Shown here: piece by piece, positions 35,950 to 44,773 of the stretch
How positions within the stretch are numbered: the stretch's first letter is position 1
How the letters are laid out: each line of letters starts with the position of its first letter
Origin: Hyphomonas atlantica corrig.
GTDB lineage: Bacteria > Pseudomonadota > Alphaproteobacteria > Caulobacterales > Hyphomonadaceae
NCBI RefSeq assembly: GCF_000682715.1
Contig: NZ_AWFH01000023.1
Span: 1 to 64,000 of the forward strand
Length of the DNA: 64,000 bases
Direction of reading: 5' to 3'
Made by a program: the position numbers and the translations under genes
The notes under the pieces: model-generated
Database searches by the model: none
Told to the model about the DNA's origin: nothing
The model's input: only the letters and a program-made list of their open reading frames with translations

Positions 35950-36150
35950 ATGGTTTGGAGACTTCCCTTTTTGCGCAAGACGCTGAATTCACTTCAGCTG
36001 TCGAGTCGGAGTACGCCGACACTTCGCTCTAGAAATAACGACGCTCGTCACAAAGGTGAGGCGGCGAAGGACTTGGCACGGAAACGCCTCGATCAGGCAG
36101 ACGCGTTTTCTGAATCCCGAAAACTGGATATATCTCAGCAGCTCGGCTGA
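35950..36150 (+). CDS. Small basic hypothetical protein
   Basis: A 66-aa frame begins at an ATG 6 nt after a perfect AGGAGG (35938-35943), the main reason to believe it. The sequence is rich in Arg, Lys and Ser (RLPFLRKTLNSLQLSSRS, then GEAAKDLARKRLDQADAF) with a C-terminal amphipathic helix. I know no family. It ends 2 nt before the convergent nepR stop. It might be a stress- or DNA-associated small protein; that is a guess from its charge only. Confidence 0.45.
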   Translation: MVWRLPFLRKTLNSLQLSSRSTPTLRSRNNDARHKGEAAKDLARKRLDQADAFSESRKLDISQQLG

Positions 36151-36152
36151 TT

Positions 36153-36341
36153 TCAGCTCGTCTGTTTGTCCTGATTGGATTTTTCTTTTAGCCGCAGCTC
36201 ATCCAGCAAATCCAGAAGATGCTGAGGGCACGGCTCGTTGAGCACACTGGCGTATGCATCACGCAGTGCTGACCCAAGTTGGCGACCACGCTTCAAGTCC
36301 AGTTCGATAACGTCTGGCGAGTGTCTCGCGGCCTTTCCCAT
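36153..36341 (-). CDS. nepR: NepR-family anti-sigma factor
   Basis: A 62-aa protein matching NepR, which sequesters the EcfG sigma factor until phosphorylated PhyR displaces it in the alphaproteobacterial general stress response. The signature is LGSALRDAYASVLNEPCPQH followed by LLDLLDELRLKEKS: the amphipathic helix, the invariant NEP and P-x-LLDLLxxL second helix. A GGGGGAG site precedes ATG 36341. It is usually next to ecfG and phyR; neither is in this window, so this is a solitary, possibly secondary copy. No EcfG-type GGAAC promoter is apparent upstream. Confidence 0.8.
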   Translation of the reverse strand: MGKAARHSPDVIELDLKRGRQLGSALRDAYASVLNEPCPQHLLDLLDELRLKEKSNQDKQTS

Positions 36342-36461
36342 GTGTGACTCCCCCCGAAATCCCCTCGCATACCCGACCGCCCAATCCGATCAACCACGCT
36401 ATTAAATAATTAGCACTGAAAAGGATTAATATGCGCTTACAATTCATCCTGTCCGAGAAAA

Positions 36462-36477
36462 ATACATAAATATGTAT
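36462..36477. promoter_or_regulatory. AT-rich palindrome, candidate operator
   Basis: ATACATA-AA-TATGTAT is a perfect 7-bp inverted repeat, flanked by CGAGA and TCTCG. It lies in the divergent region between nepR and the alpha/beta hydrolase and looks like a TetR/MarR-type site. Confidence 0.45.
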
Positions 36478-36579
36478 CTCGAATATTCTACGGGACCGGA
36501 AGCCGTGCGAGCTTGGATTATGACTAGCTAACCTGCCGCCACGGAGCGGGTGGACATTCAATGCACGCATGTTGACTAT

Positions 36580-37452
36580 ATGAGAATGATCCATGGTCCC
36601 ACTTCGCAAACATATATTTCGCAACGCCTCCGTCTTCATTATGCCGACTGGGGGAATGAAGGCGCGCCCCCCCTGATCCTGCTTCACGGCGGGCGAGACC
36701 ATTGCCGCAGTTGGGACTGGACAGCTCAGGAATTGCGGCAGGACTGGCACGTTATCGCACCCGATCTTCGCGGACATGGTGACAGTGCCTGGTCTGCAGA
36801 TGGAGAGTATTCTGCGCGCGCTTGCGTTTATGATTTCGCACAGCTGATCCATCAGAAGAAACTCGCGCCAGTGACAATCGTCGCGCACTCTTATGGCGGG
36901 AATATCGCACTCCGATATGCGGGCATTTACCCAGAAAATGTTCGCAAACTCGTCGCGATCGAAGGTCTCGGACCTTCACCCAAAATGCTGGAAGAACGCT
37001 TCGGACGACCAATCGACGAACGCATGCGCGAGTGGATCGAAGCAAAGCGCGGTATCGCTGGCCGAGTGCCAAAACGATACGCCAGCCTAGAAGACGCCTT
37101 TACGCGCATGAAAGAAGAAAACAGCTATCTGAATGACGAACAGGCACGCCATCTAACCGTCCACGGAATCAGCCAAAATGAAGATGGCACCTGGTCTTGG
37201 AAATTTGACAACTACTTCCGCACATTTCCACCATACGACATGGCGCATGCAGATCTTGAATACCTTTGGGGTCAGATCACCTGCCCTACGCTTCTGCTGT
37301 ACGGCGAGAAAAGTTGGGCTTCGAATCCTGCGAAAGACGGGCGTCTCCAGAATTTCCGAAACGCTGAAGTCAAACTGTATCAAGATGCAGGACACTGGCT
37401 GCACCATGACAAATTTGACCAATTCATCTCGGACCTGAATTCCTTTTTGTAG
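36580..37452 (+). CDS. Alpha/beta hydrolase
   Basis: A 290-aa alpha/beta hydrolase. LILLHGGRDHCRSWDW gives the oxyanion region, DLRGHGDSAWS follows, the nucleophile is Ser in AHSYGGNIALRYAG (about 117), and the catalytic His is in AGHWLHHDKF near 276. Epoxide hydrolases have Asp at the elbow, so this is an esterase/lactonase-type member. The start is uncertain: GTG 36550 and ATG 36586 are in frame and none has a good ribosome-binding site. It heads a same-strand pair with the SDR gene 79 nt downstream. Confidence 0.87.
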   Translation: MRMIHGPTSQTYISQRLRLHYADWGNEGAPPLILLHGGRDHCRSWDWTAQELRQDWHVIAPDLRGHGDSAWSADGEYSARACVYDFAQLIHQKKLAPVTIVAHSYGGNIALRYAGIYPENVRKLVAIEGLGPSPKMLEERFGRPIDERMREWIEAKRGIAGRVPKRYASLEDAFTRMKEENSYLNDEQARHLTVHGISQNEDGTWSWKFDNYFRTFPPYDMAHADLEYLWGQITCPTLLLYGEKSWASNPAKDGRLQNFRNAEVKLYQDAGHWLHHDKFDQFISDLNSFL

Positions 37453-37531
37453 ATTCCTCTCCCTAGGACACAGGTGGCGCCGCAGGCTGACGGCGGTACA
37501 CTCCCCCTTCTTAAAAAACAGGGGAAACGTC

Positions 37532-38272
37532 ATGACTGATCCATTGCTGAACTTCACAGGTAAAGTTGCCCTTATAACCGGCGGAAGCCGAGGGCTTGGC
37601 TATCAGATGGCCATAGCTCTCGCTGAAAGAGGAGCCGACATCATCGTCGCGAGCCGCAAACTTGAAGCGTGCGAGGCGGCGGCGGACGATATCCGCAAAT
37701 TGGGAAGGCGCGCTCTTGCTGTCGCCGCGCACTGCGGAAAATGGGACGAGATTGATCGTTTGGTTGAAACGGCATATACAGAATTTGGGCGTGTAGACAT
37801 TCTGATCAACAATGCCGGAATGGGGCCTCGCATGGCTAGCCATGACGTGCCTGAAAACCTGTACGACAGTATACTGAATTTGAATTTGAAAGGCCCCTAC
37901 CGCCTCGCAAGCGCCCTCGGTGAGCGCATGAAGTCACAAGGGTGCGGCAGTATCCTGAACATTTCGTCTGTTGCAGCACTTCAGCCCCTTGCCCAAGTCG
38001 TTCCTTACAGCGCCGCCAAGGCAGGGCTTAACGCCATGACCGTCGGCATGGCCAAAGAGTACGCCCCTGAAGTCCGGGTGAATTGTATTTGCGCCGGCCC
38101 TTTCCTGACGGATATAGCCGAAGCGTGGACAGAAGAGGCCCGTCAATCTGCCGATAACGCGCTAGGCAGACCAGGACGACCGGAGGAGATTGTGTCGGCG
38201 GCACTCTACCTTCTGAGCGATGCCGCAAGCTTCTCAACAGGCTCAATCATCACGGTCGACGGCGGAGTTTAA
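37532..38272 (+). CDS. SDR family oxidoreductase
   Basis: A 246-aa NAD(P)-dependent short-chain dehydrogenase. Cofactor site ITGGSRGLGYQMAIAL (about 15-30), NNAGMGPRMAS (about 90), catalytic Ser in LNISSVAA and YSAAKAGLNA with Tyr and Lys (about 156-160). C-terminal SDAASFSTGSIITVDGGV is typical. Substrate unknown. It ends in a 4-nt overlap with the convergent CoA-transferase gene. Confidence 0.92.
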   Translation: MTDPLLNFTGKVALITGGSRGLGYQMAIALAERGADIIVASRKLEACEAAADDIRKLGRRALAVAAHCGKWDEIDRLVETAYTEFGRVDILINNAGMGPRMASHDVPENLYDSILNLNLKGPYRLASALGERMKSQGCGSILNISSVAALQPLAQVVPYSAAKAGLNAMTVGMAKEYAPEVRVNCICAGPFLTDIAEAWTEEARQSADNALGRPGRPEEIVSAALYLLSDAASFSTGSIITVDGGV

Positions 38273-39435
38273 TCTATCCCCAGCCCAAGTTCAGAGAGCA
38301 CAATTTCTGTATGCTCACCAATTCTGGGAGCGGGTGAAATTTCTCTTTCTGGCTGACCGCGGAACACGACTGGAGGTTGGGTTTCCCAGTATCCGCCTTC
38401 AGTTGGGTGCTCACGTCTCTTGAAAAAGTTTGTGGCAATCAGATGAGGGTCCTTCTGGAGATCCGGAAAGTCATTCACACGAGCAGCCGGAATGTCAGCC
38501 TTTCCCAACTCATCCAGCCAATACTCAGTTGGCTGCTTTTCAAAATACTCCTGAACACGCTCCATCATATAGTCTTGGTTGAAGAACCGACCCTTGCGAT
38601 CAGATATTCTTTCATCCTCCAGCTCGTGCGGCGCCCCCATGACATCAAACAGCTTGATCCACCGAGCATCCACATAAGGTGCGATCACAATCCAGCCATT
38701 TGACGTTTTGAGGGGCTGCCGTGATGGATCAACCTGCCGCTGATAAAGGAACGGTCCAACTGGTGGATCGAACTCCGCCTCGTAAAAATGCTCTTCCAGA
38801 AGGAAATGCGTGACGCACTCAAACATCGGAACTTCCACATGAACAGCTTCCCCTGTTCGATCACGATGGTGCAAGGCCGCCAGCGTCGCATACATTGCAT
38901 GCATTCCGGATACCTTGTCAGCAAACGCTGTCGGGATGAACCGGGGGCGTTCATTCCCATCAACTTTGGGCAATAGCATCGTCGCGCCGGACAGGCCCTG
39001 GATCAGGTCGTCATAGGCTGGACGACCGGCGTACGGGCCATCAGACCCAAAGCCCAGACAGTGCACATAAACGATGTCAGGCTTGATGGCCTTTACCTCA
39101 TCGAATGTCAGGCCGAGCCGGGCCACGGCGTCTGGCCGAATATTGTGAATGAATACGTCACTTTCACCGATGAGTCTCCGGATGGCCGCCTTCCCCTCAT
39201 CTGATTTGAGGTCCCAGACGACAGACCTTTTTCCGCGATTTATGGTAAGGTGGCATGGCCCCATGTTCCGATTGTTGGCGGGCTTACCAACGTTTCGAAA
39301 GTCATCCCCCCCCTGCGGCTCCACTTTAACAACGTCTGCGCCAAGGTCTGCCAATGTCTGGGTGCAATATGGCCCGAATATCACGGTCGTCATATCAGCG
39401 ATCTTGATATCTGACAGAATATTGGTGCCGGGCAT
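38269..39435 (-). CDS. CaiB/BaiF family CoA transferase
   Basis: A 388-aa family III CoA transferase. It begins LSDIKIADMTTVIFGPYCTQTLADLGADVVKVEPQGGDD, the family N-terminus; NRGKRSVVWDLKS and YDDLIQGLSGATMLLP follow. The Asp forming the acyl-anhydride is expected near residue 170. It would move CoA between acids, or act as an acyl-CoA racemase. Nearest partners are the convergent SDR and hydrolase. Substrate unknown. Confidence 0.92.
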   Translation of the reverse strand: MPGTNILSDIKIADMTTVIFGPYCTQTLADLGADVVKVEPQGGDDFRNVGKPANNRNMGPCHLTINRGKRSVVWDLKSDEGKAAIRRLIGESDVFIHNIRPDAVARLGLTFDEVKAIKPDIVYVHCLGFGSDGPYAGRPAYDDLIQGLSGATMLLPKVDGNERPRFIPTAFADKVSGMHAMYATLAALHHRDRTGEAVHVEVPMFECVTHFLLEEHFYEAEFDPPVGPFLYQRQVDPSRQPLKTSNGWIVIAPYVDARWIKLFDVMGAPHELEDERISDRKGRFFNQDYMMERVQEYFEKQPTEYWLDELGKADIPAARVNDFPDLQKDPHLIATNFFKRREHPTEGGYWETQPPVVFRGQPEREISPAPRIGEHTEIVLSELGLGID

Positions 39436-39761
39436 TCACACTTCCTCCTACGCGTTCATTTCCACGGATCAGTCGTCCGCTATCGTCGCGGAGAATTAGA
39501 GAAGGTGTCGTTGGGACAGACAAGCGATCAAACGAAAAATCACGGGAGATTCAGCTGTTCTTGATCCCGCCATTTGAGGCTTTGAGCCAACGTTCGGTCC
39601 ATCCTGCGAATACGCGGCATATCGAAAAATTTCTTGCCTTCGAAGACTATTGGTTAAGCTTGTAGTCAGGAGATGCACGGACAATCAAAATTATTATAGC
39701 GGGACGCCGCCACGCCCATGGAAGAGTTTCCGAGTCGGATACGTCATACAAATGACCGCTA

Positions 39762-39775
39762 TGCAATCGATTGTA
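39762..39775. promoter_or_regulatory. LacI-type operator O1
   Basis: TGCAATCGATTGTA, a 14-bp palindrome with one mismatch around CAATCGATTG. Centre 23 bp upstream of O2, about two helical turns, so two repressor dimers could bind the same face. Confidence 0.75.
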
Positions 39776-39784
39776 TTTTTCTGT

Positions 39785-39798
39785 TGCAATCGATTGCA
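39785..39798. promoter_or_regulatory. LacI-type operator O2, overlapping the receptor -35
   Basis: TGCAATCGATTGCA is a perfect 14-bp palindrome. A -35 candidate TTGCAA (39784-39789) lies within it, followed after 18 nt by TATAAG (39808-39813), so bound repressor would block the promoter. Confidence 0.8.
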
Positions 39799-39883
39799 GT
39801 CGATGCCTATAAGGCAATATGCCGGATTACCGGATGAGATATCGACTGGTGAAAACACCAGCAGTGACAGGGAGGAAGAAGTC

Positions 39884-42355
39884 ATGTCGATCACTCGCAA
39901 TTCTCTTTTGTTGAGCGCCGGCGCCGTCGCGCTCGTTTATGGCGCGTCTGCGCAAGACGCTATTGAGGCCACCGAATCCGAGGCTCGTCAGGAAGTCGTG
40001 GTCGTGACCGGCGTGGTAAAATCTGGTGGTCAAAACCGATTGGACAGCTCTATCTCTGTCAGCAGTCTCGACCAGTCGGAACTCATGAAGACCGCGCCCC
40101 GGAGCACATCCGAAATATTCCGCGCCCTGCCCGGCATTCGCGCTGAAAGTTCAGCTGGAGGCGGCAATTCCAATATCGCGGTGCGCGGCATGCCACTGTC
40201 CACTGGCGGCGCTAAATATGTCAGCCTGCAGGAAGATGGCCTCCCAATCCTTCTATTTGGCGACTTCGACTTCGGCCCAGCAGACGGGTTCTACAAAGTT
40301 GACAGCACGCTCGATCGTGTAGAATCAGTCCGCGGCGGCACGGCCTCCACGCTGACCACGAATGGCCCCGGCGGCATCATCAATTTCATCTCAAAAACCG
40401 GTAGTACCGAAGGCGGATCAATCGCACTCAGCACAGGCCTCGATCATGACGACTATCGCGCCGATTTCGAGTATGGCGGCTCATTGTCTGACAGCCTGTA
40501 TTTCCATGTCGGTGGCCACTGGCAGCAAGGTGGCGACTACCGCGATCTGGGGTTTGACGCAGTAAGTGGCGGCCAAATTCGCGCCAGTTTGACCAAGGAA
40601 TTTGAAAGTGGCTTCATCAGGGTCAATACAAAATGGCTCGACAAGGCCGACGCCACCTACATGCCGCAGGCGGCAGGTCTGTCAGGCAATGAAGTCACTG
40701 ACAGCATAGCCGGGCTTTCCGCCACCAATGACAGCCTTCATAGCCCCTTCATCCGCAATGGTCGCGATGTGGACGGCGAAAACACAGTCAACAACTACGA
40801 TCTGGCTGATGGCATCCGCACCCAGCTCAAGTCATTGGGAGTACAGGCGAATTTTGATATCGGCGCAGGTATCAATCTGGACGCCAAGGCACGCTACCAA
40901 GACATCTCAGGATATTTCAATGCCCCCTTCACGCACGCTGTCAGCGACGCGGACACCCTGCTCGCCGGCACCTATGGGGGCGCGACAGCAAGCTTTTTCA
41001 ACGGCCCCGGCACGGGCAATCCGGTCACGTCGGACACCTTGCTCGCTGCAACTGGCAATTCGCTGATCTCTGAAGTCGCCTATTTCAACACAGATCTCGA
41101 CGATATGAGCAATTTCGCTAGCGAATTGCGTGCGTCGAAATCTCTGTCGCTGGACGGGTCAACACTTGACCTGACCGCAGGCTATTTCTTCATGAATCAG
41201 AAGTTCGTCCAGGATTGGCATTGGAATCGCTTCCTGACGTCAACAGATACCAATGCGTCGCTGATCGACATCGCTGGCTTCACTGACAACGGCATTCTGG
41301 GCTACAATCAAGCTTTCGGATGGACGGGCACCAACCGAAATTATGATCTCGAATACCAAGCGCGCGCGCCATTTGTTGCCGCAAACTGGGCACTGGACAA
41401 TGGCCTGACGCTCGACGGATCCATCCGACTGGACACATTGGAGCAGACCGGCACCCGCACCGAAGGTGCACCCGGCGCATTTGATGTCGATGGTGACGGG
41501 GTCATTGATGCGCCGGAGACATCGGTCTCGCTCAATACCGGGCTCGGAGGCGTAGCGAACTTCGAAGTAGACCATACGTCTTTCACGCTTGGCGCAAACT
41601 ACCTGATCTCGGAATCATTGTCGGTGTTCGGACGCTATAGCGAGGGAGCGGCCTTTAATGGCGAGCGTCAACTGTTTAATTCGCTCAACGCCGGCGGAGG
41701 GCTCGTCCCAGGTGGAGAAGAAACCTTTGTGGATGAAACCCAACAGTTCGAGGCAGGTCTGAAATGGCAGGAATCCGGCGACGCCGTTCCAGGCCAGCTC
41801 GATCTCTACGTCACCTATTTCAATGCTGAAACGAAGGAAGACAACTACGAGATCACAACGATGACCGCGCTGGGCAACACATATGTTTCCCAAGGCATCG
41901 AGACAGAACTCAACTATGCCTATGAAGGGTTCGACCTTAGCGGATCTGTCACGTTCACAGATGCAGAAATCGACGCGAGCGACACGGCACCGACAAATGT
42001 GGGCAACACGCCGCGCCGTCAAGCGGATTGGATATGGTCGTTGACGCCATCCTATACAATTGATGGCCTCGGCCGTATTGGCGTGAACTTCACCGGCACG
42101 ACTGACACTTACGTCGATGACGATAACGTCTACGTCATGCCAGGTGCCACGGTGACAAATCTCTTCGCTGATTGGGACATCACCGACCAGGCAACGCTTT
42201 CCATTGGCGTCAACAATGTCTTTGACGAAGTGCTGTTCACTGAAGCAGAAAATGGACGCGTTTTCGACACGGACGGCAACGGAACACCCGACGTAATTGT
42301 AGCTCGCTCCATCAACGGAACTTCTGCGACCGCAACTTTGCGCTACAGATTCTGA
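39884..42355 (+). CDS. TonB-dependent receptor, carbohydrate locus
   Basis: An 823-aa outer-membrane receptor. The signal peptide is MSITRNSLLLSAGAVALVYGASA, followed by the TonB box EVVVVTG near residue 37. The plug domain has SEIFRALPGIRAESS, NIAVRGMPL and LDRVESVRGGTAS...GPGGIINFIS. The barrel ends in aromatic Phe (TLRYRF). Start 39884 follows GGAGGAAG at good spacing. Two LacI operators precede it and a terminator follows, so it is its own transcription unit in the regulon of the LacI gene downstream. By comparison with suxA/CUT loci of Xanthomonas and Caulobacter it likely imports a sucrose-like sugar; the ligand is inferred from neighbours. Confidence 0.92.
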   Translation: MSITRNSLLLSAGAVALVYGASAQDAIEATESEARQEVVVVTGVVKSGGQNRLDSSISVSSLDQSELMKTAPRSTSEIFRALPGIRAESSAGGGNSNIAVRGMPLSTGGAKYVSLQEDGLPILLFGDFDFGPADGFYKVDSTLDRVESVRGGTASTLTTNGPGGIINFISKTGSTEGGSIALSTGLDHDDYRADFEYGGSLSDSLYFHVGGHWQQGGDYRDLGFDAVSGGQIRASLTKEFESGFIRVNTKWLDKADATYMPQAAGLSGNEVTDSIAGLSATNDSLHSPFIRNGRDVDGENTVNNYDLADGIRTQLKSLGVQANFDIGAGINLDAKARYQDISGYFNAPFTHAVSDADTLLAGTYGGATASFFNGPGTGNPVTSDTLLAATGNSLISEVAYFNTDLDDMSNFASELRASKSLSLDGSTLDLTAGYFFMNQKFVQDWHWNRFLTSTDTNASLIDIAGFTDNGILGYNQAFGWTGTNRNYDLEYQARAPFVAANWALDNGLTLDGSIRLDTLEQTGTRTEGAPGAFDVDGDGVIDAPETSVSLNTGLGGVANFEVDHTSFTLGANYLISESLSVFGRYSEGAAFNGERQLFNSLNAGGGLVPGGEETFVDETQQFEAGLKWQESGDAVPGQLDLYVTYFNAETKEDNYEITTMTALGNTYVSQGIETELNYAYEGFDLSGSVTFTDAEIDASDTAPTNVGNTPRRQADWIWSLTPSYTIDGLGRIGVNFTGTTDTYVDDDNVYVMPGATVTNLFADWDITDQATLSIGVNNVFDEVLFTEAENGRVFDTDGNGTPDVIVARSINGTSATATLRYRF

Positions 42356-42394
42356 TCCACCCAGATCAGGAAGCTGCGTATCCCCCTGCGCAGC

Positions 42395-42428
42395 AAGGCC
42401 CGCCTACTCCCGCAGGCGGGCCTTTTAT
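42395..42428 (+). terminator. Terminator after the sugar receptor gene
   Basis: Perfect 11-bp stem AAGGCCCGCCT/AGGCGGGCCTT with loop ACTCCCGC, followed by TTATTT, 39 nt after the stop. Confidence 0.9.
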
Positions 42429-42628
42429 TTGCGCCACATGTCAGTACTGTATTGGCCTAACACTCAGCTGTTGAATCACACGCCAATTGAATTTGCATAA
42501 GTAATTTCTTGATTTATTCTGCGTATTCAAGTCAGTAACTGGCGTCGAATAGCTGCGCCAGGAACGCAACCATGGTCAGATGCGGCCAGCCAAACAAGAC
42601 ACAGCCAGTAGAAGGGAAGATAAGCCAA

Positions 42629-43678
42629 ATGAATGATCACGTGGCAAAATCATCCAGAAAAATGACAATGGCTGAGTTGGCCAAGCTAGCCGATGTAGAT
42701 GTTTCCACTGTCTCTCGCGCACTGAATGACAGCCCCTTGGTCAAGGAAGAGACCAAGAAGCAGATCATGAAGATTGCTGCAGAGACCGGCTATGCAGTTA
42801 ACGCATCCGCTCGAAATCTGCGCCGACAATCGTCTGAAGCCTTGGGAATCGTGATTCCCCTTCGGCCGGAGTCCGGTCAGACGATCTCGGACCCGTTCTA
42901 CCTGGAAATGGTCGGTGCGGTCAGCAAGGCCGCATCCGCCAACGGATATGATCTGATTGTCAGCATTCCGCGAGAAGACGAAACGATTGCTGAACGCCGT
43001 CTCCTACAAACTGGAAAAGCCGACGGTCTGATCGTGATCGGCCAGGCTGGCATGTCCAAGCGACTTGAACACATAGGCCCGCTTGCTTCGAAAATAGTCG
43101 TTTGGGGCGGACAGACCGGGCACACAAACTACACCCTCGTCGGGAGTGACAATGTGGATGGCGGTCGGCTTGCAGCTGATCACCTGATCTCGATTGGTCG
43201 ATCACAGATACTTTTTCTTGGGCCCATCAATCTGCCAGAGGTAAAGTTGAGACACCAAGGATTCCTGGAAGCCCACGCGAAACATGGAAAGCACTGGGAC
43301 ACCAACTTATTGCTGGAGATTGAGTTTGGCGGCCGCAATGCCTTTGAAGCCGTGATCGCAATGCTGGATTCCGGCACCAAATTTGACGCCATCTTCGCCG
43401 CCTCAGACGTGCTCGCGATGGCTGCCCTGATGGCACTGACATCCCGCGGCATCCGCGTTCCTGAAGACGTCGCTGTGACGGGTTATGATAATATCAGCCA
43501 GGCCAGCACAACGACTCCTCCACTGACAACGATTGATCAGAATATTGAACAAGGTGGACGCATGATGGTGGAGAAACTGCTTGCGCAACTCTCAGGAGAA
43601 TCCGTCAAATCGGAATTGACACCTACCCGCCTGATTGTTCGGGAATCCACTTCGGGCGAGGCACAGCCTACTCAGTAG
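42629..43678 (+). CDS. LacI-family transcriptional regulator
   Basis: A 349-aa sugar-responsive repressor. The HTH with hinge helix is MTMAELAKLADVDVSTVSRALNDSPLVKEET...NASARNLRRQ (about 12-60), then a periplasmic-binding-like domain (GIVIPLRPESG, VAVTGYDNISQAS). The DNA-reading helix VSTVSRAL fits a LacI/GalR operator centred on CG, as in the palindromes at 39.76, 39.79 and 46.07 kb. The start at 42629 has an upstream GAAGGGAAG. It converges on the GH68-like gene with an 11-nt overlap of coding ends. Confidence 0.93.
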   Translation: MNDHVAKSSRKMTMAELAKLADVDVSTVSRALNDSPLVKEETKKQIMKIAAETGYAVNASARNLRRQSSEALGIVIPLRPESGQTISDPFYLEMVGAVSKAASANGYDLIVSIPREDETIAERRLLQTGKADGLIVIGQAGMSKRLEHIGPLASKIVVWGGQTGHTNYTLVGSDNVDGGRLAADHLISIGRSQILFLGPINLPEVKLRHQGFLEAHAKHGKHWDTNLLLEIEFGGRNAFEAVIAMLDSGTKFDAIFAASDVLAMAALMALTSRGIRVPEDVAVTGYDNISQASTTTPPLTTIDQNIEQGGRMMVEKLLAQLSGESVKSELTPTRLIVRESTSGEAQPTQ

Positions 43679-44765
43679 AAAGATCTAATTCTGGCAGCTC
43701 TATTTGGCGGACCGGCGGGAAGCTCAATTGTGCATCTTCGCCTGCACGCTCCGTAAACGGCCCAACAATCGTCGCACTTCCATTCGTCAAATCATGGGAG
43801 AGCATGCTCGCACCAAACATGCAGTCCAGCCCGCCCAATACACTCCCGGATTTCGAGCAAGGTCGCCAAGAGCCATCCAGCGCACTTGAAAGATAAAGAC
43901 GCTGCTGCATCTCAACTTCGCTATCCGGCTGCCCCTCATACATTCGATTGCATGCGGAGATCAAAAGCAACCAATTGTCCGTTTCGGCATCATAGTACAG
44001 CTTTGGCACCTCGGACTGACTGTACTCATGGGCATCCGGAAGAAGGATGGGGGGCATAAGGTCAGCGCTCACCTTTCCGCCCTCATCCCGATATATGACC
44101 GCACGCGCAATTGCAGGCACCGCGGGCCCGACCTTTGCTGACCAGAATGCGTTCAATTGTCCATCTTTGTCTCGCACCAAGAATGGATCTCGCCAGGCCA
44201 TGATTGGCCCGCCCTCTTCCCCTGCGCTATCTCCAAGCCGATCACGTGGCCCGAGATAGAAACCCAACGCCGTGATCTTATCATAGTCGCGCATGGGGCA
44301 ACTAATTGTCTGCACGCTTCCACTTTCGACTGTGCCATCAGACTGGCACTTGCCTATGCATATCGTTTGGAGAAAAGCACGGTCGTCAGCGACATCTCGG
44401 ATGCCGGTATATCCGAACAGCACGTTACCGTCAGTGTTCTGGAGAACGGACCCGCTCCATACGTTATGGGCGTCTGCACCATCTGGTGCACTTCCCGGCT
44501 CGATTGCGACCCCACAATCAGTCCACGTAGCCCCCGCATCCAATGAACTGAAATGGCGCACATGAAAGCTGTGATCGTTGCGCCGCGACGGTTGAATATT
44601 GCCTCCATCGAGGCTCCGCCTACTCAACGCAAGGCAATACAAATGCAACGCACCATCCTCGGTTTTCTCTGTCCAGGAATCCCATAGCCACAGATCGGGA
44701 TGACGAATTCCGCCGACGAACGGCGTTTCGCTTGGCGCTGGTATGGGAGCGGTACGACGAACCAT
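43668..44765 (-). CDS. GH68-like intracellular beta-fructosidase
   Basis: A 365-aa five-bladed beta-propeller hydrolase of clan GH-J. The three catalytic motifs can be placed: nucleophile Asp29 in WLWDSW, transition-state Asp193 in WRDPFLV, acid/base Glu252 in QSEVPKLYY. VWSGSVL (103-109) is the usual second motif. This fits GH68 (levansucrase/invertase) better than GH32. It has no signal peptide, so it would split an imported fructoside such as sucrose in the cytoplasm. It is 8 nt downstream of the MFS permease gene and under the same LacI-type operator. Confidence 0.8.
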   Translation of the reverse strand: MVRRTAPIPAPSETPFVGGIRHPDLWLWDSWTEKTEDGALHLYCLALSRRSLDGGNIQPSRRNDHSFHVRHFSSLDAGATWTDCGVAIEPGSAPDGADAHNVWSGSVLQNTDGNVLFGYTGIRDVADDRAFLQTICIGKCQSDGTVESGSVQTISCPMRDYDKITALGFYLGPRDRLGDSAGEEGGPIMAWRDPFLVRDKDGQLNAFWSAKVGPAVPAIARAVIYRDEGGKVSADLMPPILLPDAHEYSQSEVPKLYYDAETDNWLLLISACNRMYEGQPDSEVEMQQRLYLSSALDGSWRPCSKSGSVLGGLDCMFGASMLSHDLTNGSATIVGPFTERAGEDAQLSFPPVRQIELPELDLSTE

Positions 44766-44773
44766 AAAATTTC

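Larger units (their letters stand above)
39436..39883. other. Regulatory region before the sugar TonB receptor
   Basis: No supported gene in 448 bp. It contains the promoter region of the CoA-transferase at the left and, at the right, two LacI-type palindromes and the receptor promoter. An open frame running from 39650 into the receptor is the untranslated leader: the receptor signal peptide starts only at 39884. Confidence 0.7.

Noticed and set aside
39650-39883. Upstream start for the first TonB receptor, adding 78 residues
   Set aside because: The extension runs through two operators and the promoter, and would bury the signal peptide that begins at 39884.
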